DNA of 58,349 nt from NCBI GenBank assembly GCA_000729835.1, contig JFHB01000193.1, positions 1 through 58,349 on the forward strand, in the 5' to 3' direction. How positions within the stretch are numbered: position 1 is the first letter of the stretch; the number at the start of each line of letters is the position of its first letter. The position numbers and the translations under genes were made by a program. The notes under the pieces were generated by a model. The model was not told the DNA's origin, did not search any database, and saw only the letters and a list, made by a program, of their open reading frames with translations. Source of the stretch: Atkinsonella hypoxylon. Its lineage: Eukaryota > Ascomycota > Sordariomycetes > Hypocreales > Clavicipitaceae. Positions 43,444 to 55,394 of the stretch are shown in pieces.

Positions 43444-45678
43444 GGCATGCTCCGTAACGTCAGTGTTGTGTGTACAAGAATGATGGCTAACATGTGTTAG
43501 CATTTGATGCATATCTGCCAGACGCAAAATGATCATGCCATCCAGAGTCAACATGGCGTTAAACGCAGCGCAGCGCAGCGCAGCCAGCAACGACAACGCA
43601 TCTCTCCTCGGCACGGACGATGAGAGATTTTTCATTTCAGCCTTGACAGGGCCAAAAGCCTCGTAGTCTGTTTCCCGGCTGTTGTGAAGCAGCCGATTTT
43701 GCGTGGCGTTCGGCTGCCGCACCTAGTGGTTTCTGAATGGCAAGCCTTGGTGGGAAGCACAAAGGGTCCTTCAAGCCGCCGAGGGTTTAGATAAGTAGCC
43801 GACTTATCAGACTTGTTCAAGGGCAAGACAAGATAAAACATGAGATCTACATTGGGCGGGCCAATGCTACATCAGCAAGGAGAGTCGTGACACGTATCTC
43901 AGAAGTTGCTACACCTTGTTGCCAAATGACAGCCTCCGTGGTACCGGAATTATCACGAGAAGGCTGGGTGAGCCTGTTCTATCGACATTTCCGTGCGAAC
44001 TTGGCAGCACTACACGGAGTACTTTTCGTGCATTGGCATATCTGGCATTGCGTCGGGGACTCAGGCTCAGGCAGGGTTCAAAGGGATCCCATCTCCATCT
44101 CGGTCGATGGAAGGAAGAAGGGGGTCTTGGCCGATAGCTGAGAGACGGCGTGTGAGATCGCGGCTCCATTTCGAGACGGGGCTATATGCGGTGATCCGAT
44201 AACTGTGTCATGTTGCTTTCCGTCACGGTCGGGCACAGTGCGGTGAGGTAGGAAGAAGAAGTGCGGCACAAAAGTTGCCGACTGTGCCCTTTGCCCTTTG
44301 CCCTTTGCACATGAGACAGACACGGCCGCTTGTCACGGACGGTCAGGCCCACAGTGACGTCAGCTGGTTCCGTTTCGTTCGGTCCGATGGCCTATCAGCC
44401 ACCGTTCTTCGGATCCGCCTAGCGGGTCTGTACCTTTCCGACCGGATGGATTGTTTTCTTTTTGCGTCGCGGACAGCCCGCGTAACGTAACTCGAGCCAG
44501 TTGACGGAGTACGGAGTACCGGTTTGCTATTAATATCATTTCATTCATTCATTTCACAGGACAAGGGAAACCAAGAAGGTCTGTTCCGTAAAGCAAAGCC
44601 TCATGGACAGACAAGACAGCACGTATAGGGCCGTCCGTCTATCTATAGATACATTATAGTCAAAGCCACAGCAAAACTTAGACTTTGTCGAAACCTACCT
44701 ATGGATAAAGGCTAGAATTTCTCGTTACTGAGACTGAATTTGTTTGAGATTCAGCATAACAACGTGTGCTGCTGCCTCCACCGGACCTACGGTACAGGCA
44801 GGCATAAGTCTTTCCGATAAATCCATTTGTTATTTAGCAGCGTTAGTCTTCATTTCTCAGCTTGAAAAAGACACACACGGTCATTTCAATTCAGTATCCA
44901 GTATCGGACTGATGACGCAGAGGGTATGAGCTTTACCAAGTCAATCAAAGAAAAGTTACCCGCATGTTCTTGAAGTCGTGTCCCTGGATTCCATGCGCAT
45001 CAAGCCGTGTCAATGCACGGAGAAGCATACTGTGTCATGGTTTTTTCTCGGCCCTTTGCTTGCATTTTCTATTGGCCCATGCTGCTTCCAAGCTCCGCTT
45101 CTCACTATTGCACCAAACGCGCCATGTTTTCGTGCGATCCTGCATACAGTACATGCGCACCGTGCTCTGGGGCATGGGTTCATGGATTTATGGATTCATG
45201 GAACATGCGCGAAAGACAACAGCTAGGTCCACGAGTGAATTGGGAATTGGCTTGCTAGCCAATTCGATAACGTGAGATGATGAACTCATAATGCAACTAC
45301 CACGTGTAGTCTTACGGTCCGCGAGAAGATAGATGCCCGCTCGAAGCTGCCAAGTACTTCTCTTCTTATACCGCCATTTTGATCGGCATGTATCTCTGTG
45401 ATGCCAAAAGACAACGCGTCATGCAATTTCAGGTTTCCCGGTTCCAAATCCCTAGTTAATAATGCAGACAGAAGCGGAGCCCGCGACATCTCCTTGACGC
45501 CGCCATGGCTGCAGTCGTGTATCTATGTATCTACAGGGATGTTTCGCCAGGTAGAATGGGCAGTCTACCGTGCTTTACCACACTAAGACTATAAGAGGCT
45601 AGAAGCGCTAGTTAGCTGATGTCACAGGGCAGTGCAACAAAAACAGCAAAGGTAAGAGGAGGAGACGGTGCTGGTGAT

Positions 45679-45716
45679 ACGGTGGCATCGACCGGTGGCA
45701 TCGACCGGTGGCATCG
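45679..45716. repeat. 13-bp tandem repeat, unit CCGGTGGCATCGA
   Basis: About three tandem copies of CCGGTGGCATCGA, the first lacking one base and the last ending in G. It lies in the gene-empty region between the HAD hydrolase and the CBM48 gene. Confidence 0.9.
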
Positions 45717-47120
45717 GCGTTGATATCTCGGATCCCAGATATAGCTCATGCGGAAGCCCATATCCGGCCGCATCAATTGACTAAATGCGCTTTTCCAAGA
45801 CTCGGGACCGGAACAATGCTCAGAAATAGGTAACACGGCGGTTGCATTTGCCAAATGGTGAAGTGAACCGCTTACATTCCGCATGGCACAGCGCATCTCT
45901 TTGATAGTGGTAAGAACACTGACAATTTAATGCGCATGCCTGCAGGCACTGTCTTCCACTCAGGTTAAAGCAATCGTGCTGGTGCTACCGATACCGAGTC
46001 TTCCTGCGAAGTTATGTGGCGCTTCAAGTACAATACGGTGAGGAGCCAGGATGGCACATCAACATCCCGAGACGGTGGCCACCATGACGCCAACCCAAGC
46101 ACAGTACCGTGAACATGGGTGGCGACCTGAGACCTGAGATATGGCGTGTAGTTGAAATGGCCAAGCAGATGGTTGAAGACAGAGACATATAAAGCAAGCA
46201 GTCTGATCCAAAGTATTTGTAAAAATTAAAGCACAATCTGCCAAGTCAGGAACATGCAAGACCGTCTGTGACTGACTGACTTCAAGCACTCCCGAGCATC
46301 AGAGCTGCGCGGCTGTAATGTATGCGGGCATAATATGTACCGGGTTCAAAGGAAAGCAGGACATTATACCTGTCCAGGGTATGTTTTAGTGTGAATGAAT
46401 AAGCAGCGTAGATCGGGGAGTGCGAGGCGGTATGAGCGGTAAAGGGGTCGGACGGTTAGCCAGGTCAAGAGAAAGAGTTGGGATGGATGAGCAACGTACT
46501 GTGATGGAGAGCGATGGGACAATACGCTTGCGGCATGGATCACAGGCTAATGGGACAAAGCTTGTATGTCATTTGAGGATTAGAAGACCATTAATTCTAC
46601 AGCGCCATCGTTGTGGGAGGGCCTGGAACAAATAGAGCCACATCTGCAGTGGACGGAGAAAACCAAGCATTGGACATGTATACAAGTTAATTACGTATCA
46701 AGGTTTCTTTCTCCCTAGATATCCCGTGAGGATCTCGTCAGGTTGAGTATCGGTGCTTTCCAAAAGCCCGTAGCCTAGCCCATTGTACATGTATTATAGA
46801 ATTCTTGACCCCAATGCCCTCGCAGCCGAAGCGACTCGCGTTTTTTCAAGGAAAAAGAAAAAAAAAAACAAAAACGAGTGGCATTGAAACAATAATCATC
46901 AAGACTCAACCACGATTGCTTTCGTCTTTTTCGATTGGCGTCACAGGAAAAAGTAGTGTGGAAAAAGAAAGGGGGAATCATTGACAGCAAGTACAAAAGA
47001 CAACTCAACAAGCCGATAACCGTCAGTACAAACTGCACCGTAATAGACTAGTCCTCCCAATCCTCATTAGACTGAATCTTTACCACGCCCTAAAAAAGTC
47101 TGATTAAAAAAGACACTCAG

Positions 47121-50100
47121 CTACTTCAGCTTGGCCTTGAGCTTGCCAAACATGACGCTCAGACGATTCTTCTTCTTGTCGCCCTTGGTGCTGCCGGCGG
47201 CCTTGGACTCGCTACCGTTGCCATTGGCGGCAGCGGCCGGGGGTGAGACGGGCTCTGCAGCCTTGGCGTCAGTGCCGTTAGCGTTAGCTGTTATGCTGGT
47301 GGTTGTAGTAGCAGTGGTGGCAGGAGTCGCGGAAGTTGTTGCAGAGGTAGTAGCAGCAGCAGGCTTGGTATTGACAGGCTTCTCATCAGCATCAGCATCA
47401 GCGGCCTTCACTGTCACAGGGGCGGGGTCGGCTGCGGTGGATTTGGCTGCATCAGAAACCCCAGATGCTTCTTTGACCTCCTTCAGGAGCTCACTCTCGA
47501 CAGCCTTCTTATCCTCTACTGCAGAAGTGTTGGCAGCCGCCACAGGGCTCTCGCCAGCTTTGGCAATGGACTCCTTGACTTCGCTGGGGACCTCAGGAGA
47601 GATGTTCTTAGTGGGGGTCTCCGTCTCCTTAGTTCCAAGAGGGTTCTGAGCAGCCACAGGGTGGTTGTTCTTCACGGCTTCAGAAAGATTATTGTTGGTC
47701 TCGGCAGCGGCAGCAGCGCCAAGACCTGTATCAGCGTTCTCCTTCTTCTCAGGGCCGCCTGCGGTGCCGACAGACGTTGCGGGAGCTTCAGGAACTTTGC
47801 TCTTGATTTCTTCCTCGACCTGGGCCTTCTCCTGGACCTCCTCGGGCACAGCAGAGGCCCCAGGGGCAACACCAGCCTTGTCCTGGCTCTCCTTCACAAC
47901 GTCAGGTACCTTGGGTTCCAAGGAAACTTGGCCAGCTAGGGCAGCAGTTGAAGCTCCTGGACCGACAGAGTTGATAGTAGGGTCGGTGACGTCGGTCAAG
48001 TCGCCCATTGGCAAACTTGACTCGGGGATTATCGTGCCGAGAACCGGGGGAGCATCAGTGGTCGCAGCGGAAGCAGTGGGCAATGCATCGCTCTTCTCGT
48101 AGGACTCCTTGTCCAGCTTCACATACTTATTGATGTCCTGGGCAGTGATGGATTCAGGAATCTTCTCGCCAGGAGCGAGCTCGATAGGGTTGCCAAGACC
48201 GGGAGTGGCGGGAAGCGGGTTGACATTGGCGGTTTTGTCATCCAAATCGGCATTCTCGTTGGAGGGGGTTACGGGAAAGCCGCCAGGAACATCGGAAGGA
48301 GTGGCAATGGCATCGTTGGTGTCCGCGACCTCAGGCACAGAGGCGGCACCGGGTTCAGTAGCCGGCTGCTTGTTGGCGGCCTTGGTCTTCTTATTGATCT
48401 TCTTACCCATTTCGGTGTCGTTGGTGGATTCGGGAGACGCGGTGTTGATAAGCGGAGCTGTGACGAGACCTGAGCCAGGTGTGGGAGTCGGTTTGTCGAG
48501 GTCTTCGGGGGTTAAGAAATTGTTGACGTTGCCCTCGTGATCGGGTTCGTGCGGGTAGAGCTCGTTGATGATCCAATTGTTATCGACAACGAACTAGCAA
48601 GCGAGAAATAAAGAGAGACTGCAGTTAGCCACAGTTCTGACCTGGAGACGAGGTGAACGCGCGCCAATGGGTCAAAATACAGGTACTGAACTGGAAGCAA
48701 AAAAAGTGAGAATGACAGGTGGGCAAGAGCGCATGGGGCGGACGTGACGTGAGATATACATATGCAAGCGGGGAGGCTGGCGCAAGGGGCCGGCCAGCGG
48801 CCACGGCACTGGCCAGTTTGTGTTGCGGTGGGTCCAGTGTCATGTGGACTTTTGCGCCCGACAGGTGTCTCCAAACTACAGAGCACCTCTAGGCCATTCA
48901 ATGGCCCGTGGCGATGTCGGCCTTCGCAATCCATGCATCTGGCGCAAGAAAATGAGAAGAAGCAGGGAAAAGTAGGGCAATCGCTGATTTGCAAGATATC
49001 CTGCTCGAATGACTTTGTCCGGTCGATCGAGACAGGACCTGGGCGCAGCGCACCCTCACCCTATTGGGTCCGGTTTGTCAGCAGGTGCCCTGACACTGCC
49101 ACCGTACAGACCACACAGTTGTAGCACACTCCTGGTGTGGCTTATGCAATGGAAGCGGCCAGAAGACGGTAGATGCCAGGCTGCTGACCGGAGACGCTAG
49201 CAAAGACAGAGAGCTCGTCACTGCGCTTGAAGCTGCTGCTCCCAGCATTCTCGTACACAGCGAAAGGGACACGGCTATGGCAGAGCGCTCTTGCAGCCGA
49301 CGAAGACATCGATTCAACCGATTGCCTCGAGCAAAAGCCGCAAATCTCGGCCAGAAAAGGAAAGCGGAAATGGAGTAGCTCAAGGCACTTTCTTGTTGCC
49401 AATATTGGATCCATTGTGCAATCTCATCCCTGCAACATCCGGTCTATGGTAATTCGCCATGCGCTGTCGTTGCGAGCTTGGACTTTCCTCTTCAACGGAA
49501 AGGAGAATCGGAGACAGAATGGTAATAGGTAGTTAATGCAAGCAACAGTCGCATCGTATGACGATATGATTGACCGTTTCTGAAGCCTGGCTGTGCACGC
49601 GAGATACGGGCGGTGGCTCTGATGGTGTTGTCATATCGTCGTCAGACCGCACAATCTAGACCAATTCGGCGAGCCTAAGTTGTGGCGACTCATAGTCACT
49701 GGTGCACTCGTGCTGAGGAACAAAGAAGCCAAAAAAAATTTTTTTTTTTGCGAAAAATGACATGTATAAAATACTTACTTTGTAATATATTTTATTTGCC
49801 GCGTCTTTTTCCGAGATTTGTACAGTCTTCTGGAAGACGCCGTCAACCTTCTCGAGTTGCACTGACTTGGTCCACCCATCAAAAGAGCCGGTAACGAGGA
49901 CATCGGAAGGGTCAGCAGTGGGATTCTCCCTGCAAGATATAAGAATATGCAGTCAGCAATGTGCAACGGCGACGGGGTTTATCAGCAGATATGCGAGGGA
50001 AATATCAGAATCGTTTCTCGAATTGACGGGTTGGCCATGGTGTCGTCTTTCTGTTAAAAGACGGCTGGAGGACAGACAGATAGAAGCTGTACCGAGTAAC

Positions 50101-50207
50101 CCGGCAGGAAACAGGAGGCTGCACTTGCTCTGCAGACACTTGCTCTGCACTTGCACTTGCACTTGCACTTGCACTTGCACTTACCACTTGAACGTATAGC
50201 TGCCCAT
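47121..50207 (-). CDS. CBM48 (AMPK-type glycogen-binding) protein, Crp1/Mdg1-like
   Basis: Three exons: 50207-50185, 49929-49779 and 48593-47121, giving 548 residues. Residues 1 to ~90 are a CBM48/AMPK glycogen-binding-type domain: MGSYTFKW, then LVTGSFDGWTKSVQLEKVDG, FQKTVQI, YYKFVVDNNWIINELYPHEP and NNFL. The remaining ~450 residues are low-complexity, rich in Ala, Glu, Lys, Pro and Thr, and end in a basic tail (RLSVMFGKLKAKLK). This layout matches yeast Crp1 and Mdg1, which bind cruciform DNA in vitro and affect pheromone signalling, respectively; the cellular role in filamentous fungi is unclear. The second intron is 1185 nt (49778-48594), far longer than any other here. The first intron starts inside a (GCAAGT)n repeat. 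A methionine at 48410 could start a form without the CBM48 domain. Confidence 0.88.
50147..50182. repeat. Hexamer repeat (GCACTT)6 at a splice donor
   Basis: Six perfect GCACTT units on the plus strand (AAGTGC on the coding minus strand). They directly adjoin the GTAAGT donor of intron 1 of the CBM48 gene. Related imperfect units (CACTTGCTCTGCA) extend the array to about 50121. Confidence 0.95.
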
Positions 50208-52780
50208 GGTCGCCACGCAGACGCAATGGACAAGAAGCGTCTATGCAACGGGTGTGTCTGCGACGAACGGCACTGGGGTCTTTCCTCTGGCAAGACGATG
50301 CACAAGCAGCGGCCGTAAGAAAGGCGGAAGAGCGAGCGATTGAATAATTTTGTTGGGGGTGGTGTTGGTTTTTAGGCGTGGTGCAGGCCATCTCTCTTGT
50401 ACCTCCTGTACATCCATCCAAGGGTCGCAGCCAGTCCACGTCCTGCTTGTATGGACGATAGCCTGCAGCTGCGCGGCCGATGCAACGGGCGGAGGTGGCT
50501 GGCAGGAAGCGGTCAAGTGCATGTTTCCGAGGTTCTTTCCTTGGAGAGGAAGGCCAGGCACTGCGTCATAGTTTCCTGATAAGCTCCTCGAGGGTTGATG
50601 TCCCCGAAGCGGAAGAGGTCATTTGCATCTGCCGTGACGACAAGAACGCGAATAAGGTAGTTTTAAGTCGGATCAGAATCGATGCCACTCATGCAAGCGA
50701 GTGCAGCATTCTTTACCTCTCCTCGTCTCTGCACACAATCTGCACCGAGCGCCTATGGCCTATGTTACCGCATCTGCAAATTCAGCATGAATCCAGCTAG
50801 GCATACGCATAATAGCGGCCCACTTCTACGGGGTACTAGACGTACTACGGAGTAGACGTTGGCGTTCTAGCTAACGACGTGGAGCTGCCGGACGCCAAGG
50901 TCAAAGAGGTACATGTAACTAACTAATGATACTTGACGTTAAGCGAGAGAAAAATTTCCTGCGCCCATACGAATGCGTCCCTAAGATTGACAAGTCGCAT
51001 ACCCATGCATGTCCATGATCACTCTAAATTAGCCTGGACTTGTCTGCTGCTCACCAATCGAGTAGGCATGCAAATGGTTCTTCCTCGGCCACTTCGCCAG
51101 CACAATCAAAGCCGTCGTACCTACTATTCAAGATGGACTGTTTGCCAATACCCTAGTTCTTCCATCCCGCATACCTCCAGTCCGATGCTGCGGGCGCGGC
51201 AGATTCGAAGAAGTTGATCGCTTGAAAGCCGCAAAATTCACGGGTATTACTTCTAATGGACAGGTGCACGTTACAACTCGGCCAGCGATTCCGCTCAGGA
51301 ATTGAATCCACCATCTACTGCCTTCACACGGCGCAGCACCGGCATCTTACTTTCGAGGGAACTGAGATACTGGCTTGGGGCAAAAGACATCGGGGCATCG
51401 ACTCCTGAAATTGACTTTTATCTCCCAACAGCCGCGTCTGGTTCTCGATATGACATGTCTTGGGCGTCGAAAGAAGCACCTTTCATACTGCTGGCGTAGT
51501 TACAATCCCATGATTTTTAGGTCTGTTGGTAGGCAGGTGGCACCATGTCACATTATGAATCCCCGAAATGTGATGAAATGTGATGACCTAGCGAAACCGA
51601 GCGAGGCCTAGCGGGTCACTTGTTGCCACAAGGCCGCTCCAAATTGACGCCTGGTCTTATTCTCATAGACATTGTCACTCACAGCGCTCTTGCATGGCGG
51701 ATTGGCTCAAGATGATTGGACTGCGTCCTGGCTGGAGATATCAGGCAAGAAGAATATTACTTGACCAAAACAGCCTCTCTGAACTGTCTCAGTAACTTGG
51801 CTTTTCTGTATCAATCGCCCTGACGCCTGAGGTAAGTACAATGCAGCACGCAAGAATGCCGGTTTCGGAGGTGAAGGCGCGGACAGTATGGACGGCAGAG
51901 CCCATGAAAACATACCTTTCAGACTAAGCGAGCCTGTTATTGTAAATAAATTCCCAGTACAAGAGCTAACTTAACTTTGGCTTGTAATCGGGTTATCGTC
52001 AGTATTGTGGTACAGACAGTGGTGACGCTTTCGGGGATACTAATGGGCCTGGCACTTTGATTCTCTCTGATTGCTAGTTACCGGAACATTTCAACTCGCG
52101 CAAAAAGACGAGCTTGTGCGGTAGGATGTATGCATGCGCCTTGGAGACCATTCCACGAAGCACGATGCAAGGCTGACCAAATTGCCAACTCTCTGAAAAG
52201 CACAGCCCGTAACTGTCATGATCAAGCTTACTGATGCTCAGGGGGTCATTTTCAGGGGGTATAATAACCAGTTATATACGTTTTCAATTCATCGATTGAT
52301 CTTTGCTACTTGACTGGTTCCATCACGTGCAGGGGATGGATGACTAATAAACGTCATCGTCACCAGCTCATCAAGCACCCAAATCATCAACTCAACCCTC
52401 TCACGATTCGCCCCGCTGCCACCACTGCCGGGGTCCCGTCCCAGTTGGACCCCTCTCGTCAGAGTCATTACTTTTCAGACTCTTGGTCACATTTGAACGT
52501 GGCTCACGAATTGCTTGCCGTTCTTCTGACTGAGTGGCCCTGTTCCTGGCTTCCCAGGCGTGTTTGAATTTCCTTGCCGAGACGCGAGCTTGTCGCGCCC
52601 TTCAAGGTGGCTCGGGAGGCATAGTAACCATTATCCCGAGCGAGCCTTGAAGGGAGATTCCATAATTTTATCATCCCATCATCCTACTTTACGTACAGCG
52701 TTAGCGATTGTTTATCCATCTTATTATTATTATTATTTTCTTTGCTTGCATCAACCTTGCCTGGTATTGCACAGGCGGCC
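50208..52780. other. Intergenic between divergent CBM48 and RNF10-like genes
   Basis: About 2.6 kb without a supported gene; it must hold the promoters of both divergent genes. One TACGGAGTA lies at 50846-50854. Short open frames around 50933-51500 lack clear starts and domains. A TTA trinucleotide run lies at about 52719-52735. An acceptor-like TTGCACAG just before the RNF10-like ATG may mark a 5' UTR intron. Confidence 0.65.
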
Positions 52781-54751
52781 ATGAATCCCTCCAACGCTGT
52801 TACGGGCAAGAGCCTTTCTACACCACCCAGCTATCCATTCCCGGCACAAGTTGGTCCCAGTACGTCGAGCTTCGAACCATCCCGTCGTCCTAGTCAACCC
52901 GGCTTTCCCTCCTCTCAACCTACACCACGTAAAGCTCAAGGCTCTCGAAAACAGCACAAGAACCAGCGACGACCGAGTGCCGGCCAGAAGGCACAGAGCA
53001 ATCCCGACGAGTATGACAGTATGGCGGAGCTTCGAGCTGTCCGGAATCCTTCGAGCAGGAGAGGTCAGACGTCAATAACCCACCTCCTCAACTATACCAC
53101 GTCTCGACCATTTCAAGACCACAACTACCACCCAAGATCCCATCGCCGCAATCTCACCTGGGGTCCCGGGTCTGGTCACCATGCTGCAGACAAGTCGAGA
53201 TACGTTCATTCAAATTACCGTTTCGTAGTATCTCCCGAAGGGTCGTACAAGACTCATGAGGCCGATGCTGACGCCTTCATTGACTGGAATAATATCCTGC
53301 AGATAATTGCCTCATCTGAGTCACAGGCTGCATCCTGCCCCATCTGTCTCTCAGAACCAGTTGCCCCTCGTATGGCCAAGTGCGGCCACATATTCTGCTT
53401 GCCATGTCTGATTAGATTTATGAACTCCAGCAACGATGATGATGCAAAATCAGCAAAGGGCTCTCGATGGAAGAAATGTCCCATCTGTGAGGATACAATA
53501 CATCTCCACGAGGTGCGGCCGGTCCGCTTCTACGCTGGGCAGGAGAGTCCTCTTCCTCGTGTGGGAGATGACGTTGTTTTGCGCCTTATGGCAAGAAGAG
53601 GGTCGTCTACTCTGGCACTACCGCGAGAAAGTGGCGCTGAAGTGCTTGATTCTGGCGACGAAATACCTTGGCACTTTGCGGCGAATGTCTTGGATTACTC
53701 CAGAATCATGAAGGGTACGCCAGAGTATATGGCCAATCAGTTCGAGGAAGAAATCGCAAGCCTCTTGAAGCAAGAGAAGGAGGACGAGACGTTGTTTGGT
53801 CTAGACTCTGAATGGAGTCAGAAAGCTATTCGGGCTATTCGCGCAACAAAGGAGAAAACAGACTCGCTACAGTTGCCCAACCCGCTGGATTCAGTCCTCG
53901 GCTCAGCAACTACGAAGACGTCATCAAATGCCGATTTCTACTTTTACAGCGCCCCACCTCATTTGTATCTGTCACCCTTGGACATCAGAATCCTCAAAGC
54001 AAAATATGGTACCTTCTCAGCATTCCCGTCCACCCTCTTGCCTCGCGTGGAACATATTTCGACCGGTCACGTCGTCGATGATGGGCTCCGCAAACGGACC
54101 AAATATCTTGGGCATCTGCCACACGGCTGCATTATCAGCTTTCTCGAGTGTGACTGGACCGACATCGTTCCGGCAGAAATACTTGAATCATTATCTACCG
54201 AAATTGAGAACCGACGGAAGAGAAACCGCGAAAAGGCTGCTCAAGAAGAGAGGGAACGACTCCAAGCAGAGCGACTCGAGGCGGCGGCCCTCAGGGGTGC
54301 AATTGGTATGACTGGTCGACGATATATTGCATTGGAGCCGCTGGAGGAAGATCATACGCCTGTCTTGGATCTTTCACAATTTCAACCGTTAGCTTCTCAG
54401 TCTGGGACTACACCACCGGAACCCAGGCCTGGATTTGAAACACTCGCATCAATGTCGACTAGTCCGTCGACACAGCGCACCGTTTGGGGGACAAATATTG
54501 TGCCAGCTTCTCCAGTTTTGGAACTAGTGCGCCCAAATGTAGACGATGGCTGGCTGAAAGATGAAGACTTCCTAGGAACCGCCGACTTGGCCATGCAGAT
54601 TGAAGCGATAGAATCTATGGAGGGTAATAAGCCGGTGGCAAGTGGCACATCTGCTGAGGTCGAATGCAGCGTTGGTGGCGGCGGCAGCAAGAAGAAAAAG
54701 AAGAAGCAGAAGATTACACTTATGAGTACAGGTGGCCGAAGAGGCAACTGA
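52781..54751 (+). CDS. RNF10/Mag2-like RING E3 ubiquitin ligase
   Basis: Single exon, 656 residues from the ATG at 52781; the in-frame TTG at 52742 is not a likely start. The first ~110 residues are basic and disordered. Around residues 180-260 is a RING finger (CPICLSEPVAPRMAKCGHIF, then CLPC and KKCPICEDTIH). It is flanked by RNF10-type segments: SNYRFVV and DWNNILQI before, and EVRPVRFY after. Later come DFYFYSAPPHLYLSPLDIRI then LKAKYG, and GCIISFLECDWTD, also conserved in the family. A charged coiled coil follows near residue 480, and the C-terminus is Gly/Lys-rich. Human RNF10 and yeast Mag2 ubiquitylate 40S proteins on stalled ribosomes; this role is carried over by family. Gcn1, another collided-ribosome factor, lies ~37 kb away in this window. 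Confidence 0.9.
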   Translation: MNPSNAVTGKSLSTPPSYPFPAQVGPSTSSFEPSRRPSQPGFPSSQPTPRKAQGSRKQHKNQRRPSAGQKAQSNPDEYDSMAELRAVRNPSSRRGQTSITHLLNYTTSRPFQDHNYHPRSHRRNLTWGPGSGHHAADKSRYVHSNYRFVVSPEGSYKTHEADADAFIDWNNILQIIASSESQAASCPICLSEPVAPRMAKCGHIFCLPCLIRFMNSSNDDDAKSAKGSRWKKCPICEDTIHLHEVRPVRFYAGQESPLPRVGDDVVLRLMARRGSSTLALPRESGAEVLDSGDEIPWHFAANVLDYSRIMKGTPEYMANQFEEEIASLLKQEKEDETLFGLDSEWSQKAIRAIRATKEKTDSLQLPNPLDSVLGSATTKTSSNADFYFYSAPPHLYLSPLDIRILKAKYGTFSAFPSTLLPRVEHISTGHVVDDGLRKRTKYLGHLPHGCIISFLECDWTDIVPAEILESLSTEIENRRKRNREKAAQEERERLQAERLEAAALRGAIGMTGRRYIALEPLEEDHTPVLDLSQFQPLASQSGTTPPEPRPGFETLASMSTSPSTQRTVWGTNIVPASPVLELVRPNVDDGWLKDEDFLGTADLAMQIEAIESMEGNKPVASGTSAEVECSVGGGGSKKKKKKQKITLMSTGGRRGN

Positions 54752-55394
54752 ACTAGTGCTTTTACAGTTATTGCATCTATATGTTTAGTCATATGTCCAG
54801 AGATATTCGGTTCTACGGCGCAAGGGGGAGTTCCTGATTTGAATCTCAATCCAACCTGAGATGCGGCATAAAGCACATACTTACGGACTGATTTTGTGGA
54901 GGAGGTATCGAGGTAGGTGCATTGCCTTTTTGTCATCGCATTTGCCACATTAAAAGAGCTCTCTCTAGCTATGGCACAAACAGATCGGCAACATAACGGG
55001 AGTAATTAGCTCAGATATTTTCCGTTCTCGTACAGCGCATACTTTCAAACAGGTTGATTATAATAAGCTTTCTCGGTAGTCACTCATTGTTCAATTTGAT
55101 GCTGCTCTAGACGGTTTAAATAAAGATATCCTTGCCTTTACTCGTGAACCCTTGCAATCATGCGCCAAGCGCCGCGGCAAGAAGCTCATGGGCGTGATGG
55201 GGGCACCCATTTCAATGCCACTTGGTGCCACTACAGCGGCAGGCGGTGAGCCAAAAATTTTTCCCTAGTGGCAGAATAAGTCTGGTCGACAACCTTCTAC
55301 CAAACACACCAGCGGATTGCGACTTCACGGTCGACAGCTGCGAAAGGAGCAAATTCTTGTTCGTACCAGCGCATACACGGACAGCAGGTAGAGA
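54752..55394. other. Intergenic upstream of MPP10
   Basis: 643 bases between the RNF10-like stop and the MPP10 start, both on the plus strand. It should hold the first gene's 3' UTR and the MPP10 promoter and leader. No gene or strong motif seen. Confidence 0.75.

Larger units (their letters stand above)
42854..47120. other. 4.3 kb gene-empty region with minisatellites
   Basis: No coding region is supported on either strand; open frames are short and featureless. It contains a 10-bp minisatellite (43345-43443), a CGCAG run near 43564-43584, three TGCCCTT units near 44284-44305, one TACGGAGTA (44510-44518) and a 13-bp unit repeat (45679-45716). The part next to 42853 holds the HAD gene's promoter. 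The part next to 47121 holds the 3' UTR of the CBM48 gene, with an A run near 46857-46868. Confidence 0.65.

Noticed and set aside
50933..51500. Short plus-strand frames between the CBM48 and RNF10-like genes
   Set aside because: No starts in good context, no domains, and no plausible splicing into a longer protein. A decayed gene is possible but unsupported.
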